In this document: piece by piece, positions 5,933 through 7,117 of the stretch
Layout: each line of letters begins with the position of its first letter
Numbering within the stretch: the first letter of the stretch is position 1
Assembly (NCBI GenBank): GCA_023435325.1
Contig: JAEYRT010000052.1
Coordinates: 1 to 7,117, forward strand
Source of the DNA: Pseudomonadota bacterium
Lineage (GTDB): Bacteria > Pseudomonadota > Gammaproteobacteria > Burkholderiales > Burkholderiaceae_C
DNA length: 7,117 nucleotides
Direction: 5' to 3'
Notes under the pieces: model-generated
Seen by the model: only the letters and a program-made list of their open reading frames with translations
What the model was told of the DNA's origin: nothing
Database searches by the model: none
Made by a program: the position numbers and the translations under genes

Positions 5933-7117
5933 ATGCAACAGGTGCAGCAAGACGTTTCTCTCCCCTTCTGAGCCGCTGCTGTGGCGCGCACAAATCGGGC
6001 TGGTAATCTGTATTTTCCTTGCCTGCCTGGCCGGTATCCTGAGCCGCTCCATTGGTTATCTGGCGGCACTGTGGCCCGCCAACGCCATCATGCTGGGGAT
6101 ATTGCTGCGCCATCCCAGGCTGGGCAAGTCCGTTTCCACGTGGCTGTATGCCGTGCTGACCTTCATCACCACCGACCTGGTCACGGGCTCCAGCCTCTTT
6201 TTGTCCCTGAGCCTGAACATAGCCAACGTGGTGGGGGTGTTCACCGCGTGGTTGTATCTGCACCGGCAGCGCCCGGCTGTCCTGAGCTTTCAGCGCCAAC
6301 GCTCGGTACTCGTGCTGTTTGTCGGCTGCCTCCTTGGTTCTGCCAGCTGCATGCTGGCCGGTGCGTGGGCCTCCAGCATCGCCTTTGACATGCCCTTGCT
6401 GCGGGCCATGGCCTTGTGGATTTCGGGAGAGTTTTTCAACTACATCCTCTTTCTCCCCCTGTTCCTGGCGGCGCCCAGGGGGTGGTTCTGGCAGTGGACC
6501 CAGACTGCAGCGTGGGACATGCACAAACTCTGGCCTTTCCTGGCGTTGCTGCTCAGTGAAGGCCTGAGCCTGGTGATCGGTGGTCCCGGCGCGATTGCCT
6601 TTCTCATGCCTGCCATGGTGTGGTGCGCCATGACCTATGGCGTCTTTTCCATCACGATTTTGAATCTGCTGGTCTGCTTTGGAAAAGCCGCCATCATTGC
6701 CACCGGTGCCGTCAGCTTCACCCCTGACCATGTGATGGAAATCACGTCATACCGCACCGGCCTGGCCCTGCTTTCACTCGCTCCCCTGGCGGTGGCCTGC
6801 GCCTATGTGCTGCGCATGCAGGCACTGTCCAAGCTGCACCATGCGGTGAACCATGACTTTCTGACCGGCGCCCTGGCCCGCCGCGCCATGATAGAGCGCG
6901 GGCAAAAGCTGCTGACCCGACTCAAGGAGGAAGCGCAGCCCGTGGCCGTCCTGATGCTCGACATTGACCACTTCAAGCACGTGAATGATCGCTATGGCCA
7001 CGCCCAAGGGGACATGGTGCTGCAGGAATTTGCCACCCTTGCCCGCCATGCATTGCGCCCCGATGACTTACTGGGCCGGTTGGGTGGCGAAGAATTTGCC
7101 ATTGTGCTGCCCCGTAC
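5933..7117 (+). CDS. Membrane diguanylate cyclase (MASE1-like sensor plus GGDEF), 5' frame disrupted, 3' end beyond the window
   Basis: Makes c-di-GMP from two GTP under control of a membrane sensor. The body frame (codons starting at multiples of three) is open from 5862 to the window end. From about 5994 to 6830 it encodes some eight or more hydrophobic segments resembling MASE1, including WPANAIMLGILLR near the start. The GGDEF domain begins at about 6850 with NHDFLTG. It has LDIDHFKHVNDRYGHAQGD, the catalytic GGEEF (7083-7097) and an RxxD inhibitory-site motif (RPDD) five residues before it, so the site should be active and product-inhibited. About 80 residues are missing on the right. 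Oddity: between the stop at 5859 and the first membrane segment this frame has no ATG, GTG or TTG. The ATG at 5933 gives MQQVQQDVSLPF and then TGA (5969). Removing one C from CCCC (5962-5965) would join it smoothly to SEPLLWRAQ. A start at the internal ATG 6090 would lose the first membrane segment. Confidence 0.85.

Noticed and set aside
5981..6388. 135-codon plus-strand frame from GTG 5981
   Set aside because: It is in the wrong frame relative to the membrane and GGDEF sequence, and its product shows no domain. It exists because of the reading-frame problem at the 5' end.
5925..6731. 268-codon minus-strand frame opposite the membrane part of the cyclase
   Set aside because: The Gln/Gly/Pro/His-rich product is typical of the antisense of a hydrophobic membrane protein. 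The plus strand has clear MASE1-like and GGDEF sequence.

Overview
The window looks like ordinary chromosomal DNA of a GC-rich betaproteobacterium, most likely family Comamonadaceae (Comamonas/Delftia/Acidovorax type). I infer this from the protein sequences (Rep, PldA and Tgt of betaproteobacterial character), the strongly G/C-ending codons and the gene content. The lineage is inferred from recall of families; no search was run. I see no mobile element, CRISPR array, rRNA or tRNA.

Layout. (1) Bases 1-1721, +: the last 572 codons of the DNA helicase gene rep; its Walker A end lies upstream of the window. (2) 1722-2102: a 381-base gap without a convincing gene. (3) 2103-3281, +: pldA, an outer-membrane phospholipase A with an N-terminal extension, followed by a perfect 10-bp inverted repeat (3308-3339). 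(4) 3529-3975, +: a 148-residue conserved-looking protein of unknown function. (5) 3972-4457, -: a universal stress protein whose stop codon overlaps that of the unknown gene; the overlap sits in the loop of a small GC hairpin. (6) 4563-5735, +: tgt, the tRNA-guanine transglycosylase of queuosine synthesis, read divergently from the usp gene across 105 bases, with an apparently near-leaderless extended -10 promoter and a strong intrinsic terminator (5765-5791). (7) 5933-7117, +, running off the end: a multi-pass membrane diguanylate cyclase (MASE1-like sensor plus GGDEF). Its body frame has no ordinary start codon ahead of the first membrane segment. The natural start at 5933 is one base out of frame, so the gene is frameshifted, phase-variable, recoded or misread here.

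The genes do not form one pathway. They are mostly separately transcribed units: replication/repair (rep), envelope lipid turnover (pldA), stress (usp), tRNA modification (tgt) and c-di-GMP signalling. I found no evidence for a new multi-gene system. The points most worth a second look are the broken 5' end of the cyclase, the shared 9-base -10 motif at two genes, the 13-residue insertion beside the Tgt zinc site, the cysteine-bearing N-terminal extension of PldA, and the unknown 148-residue protein.
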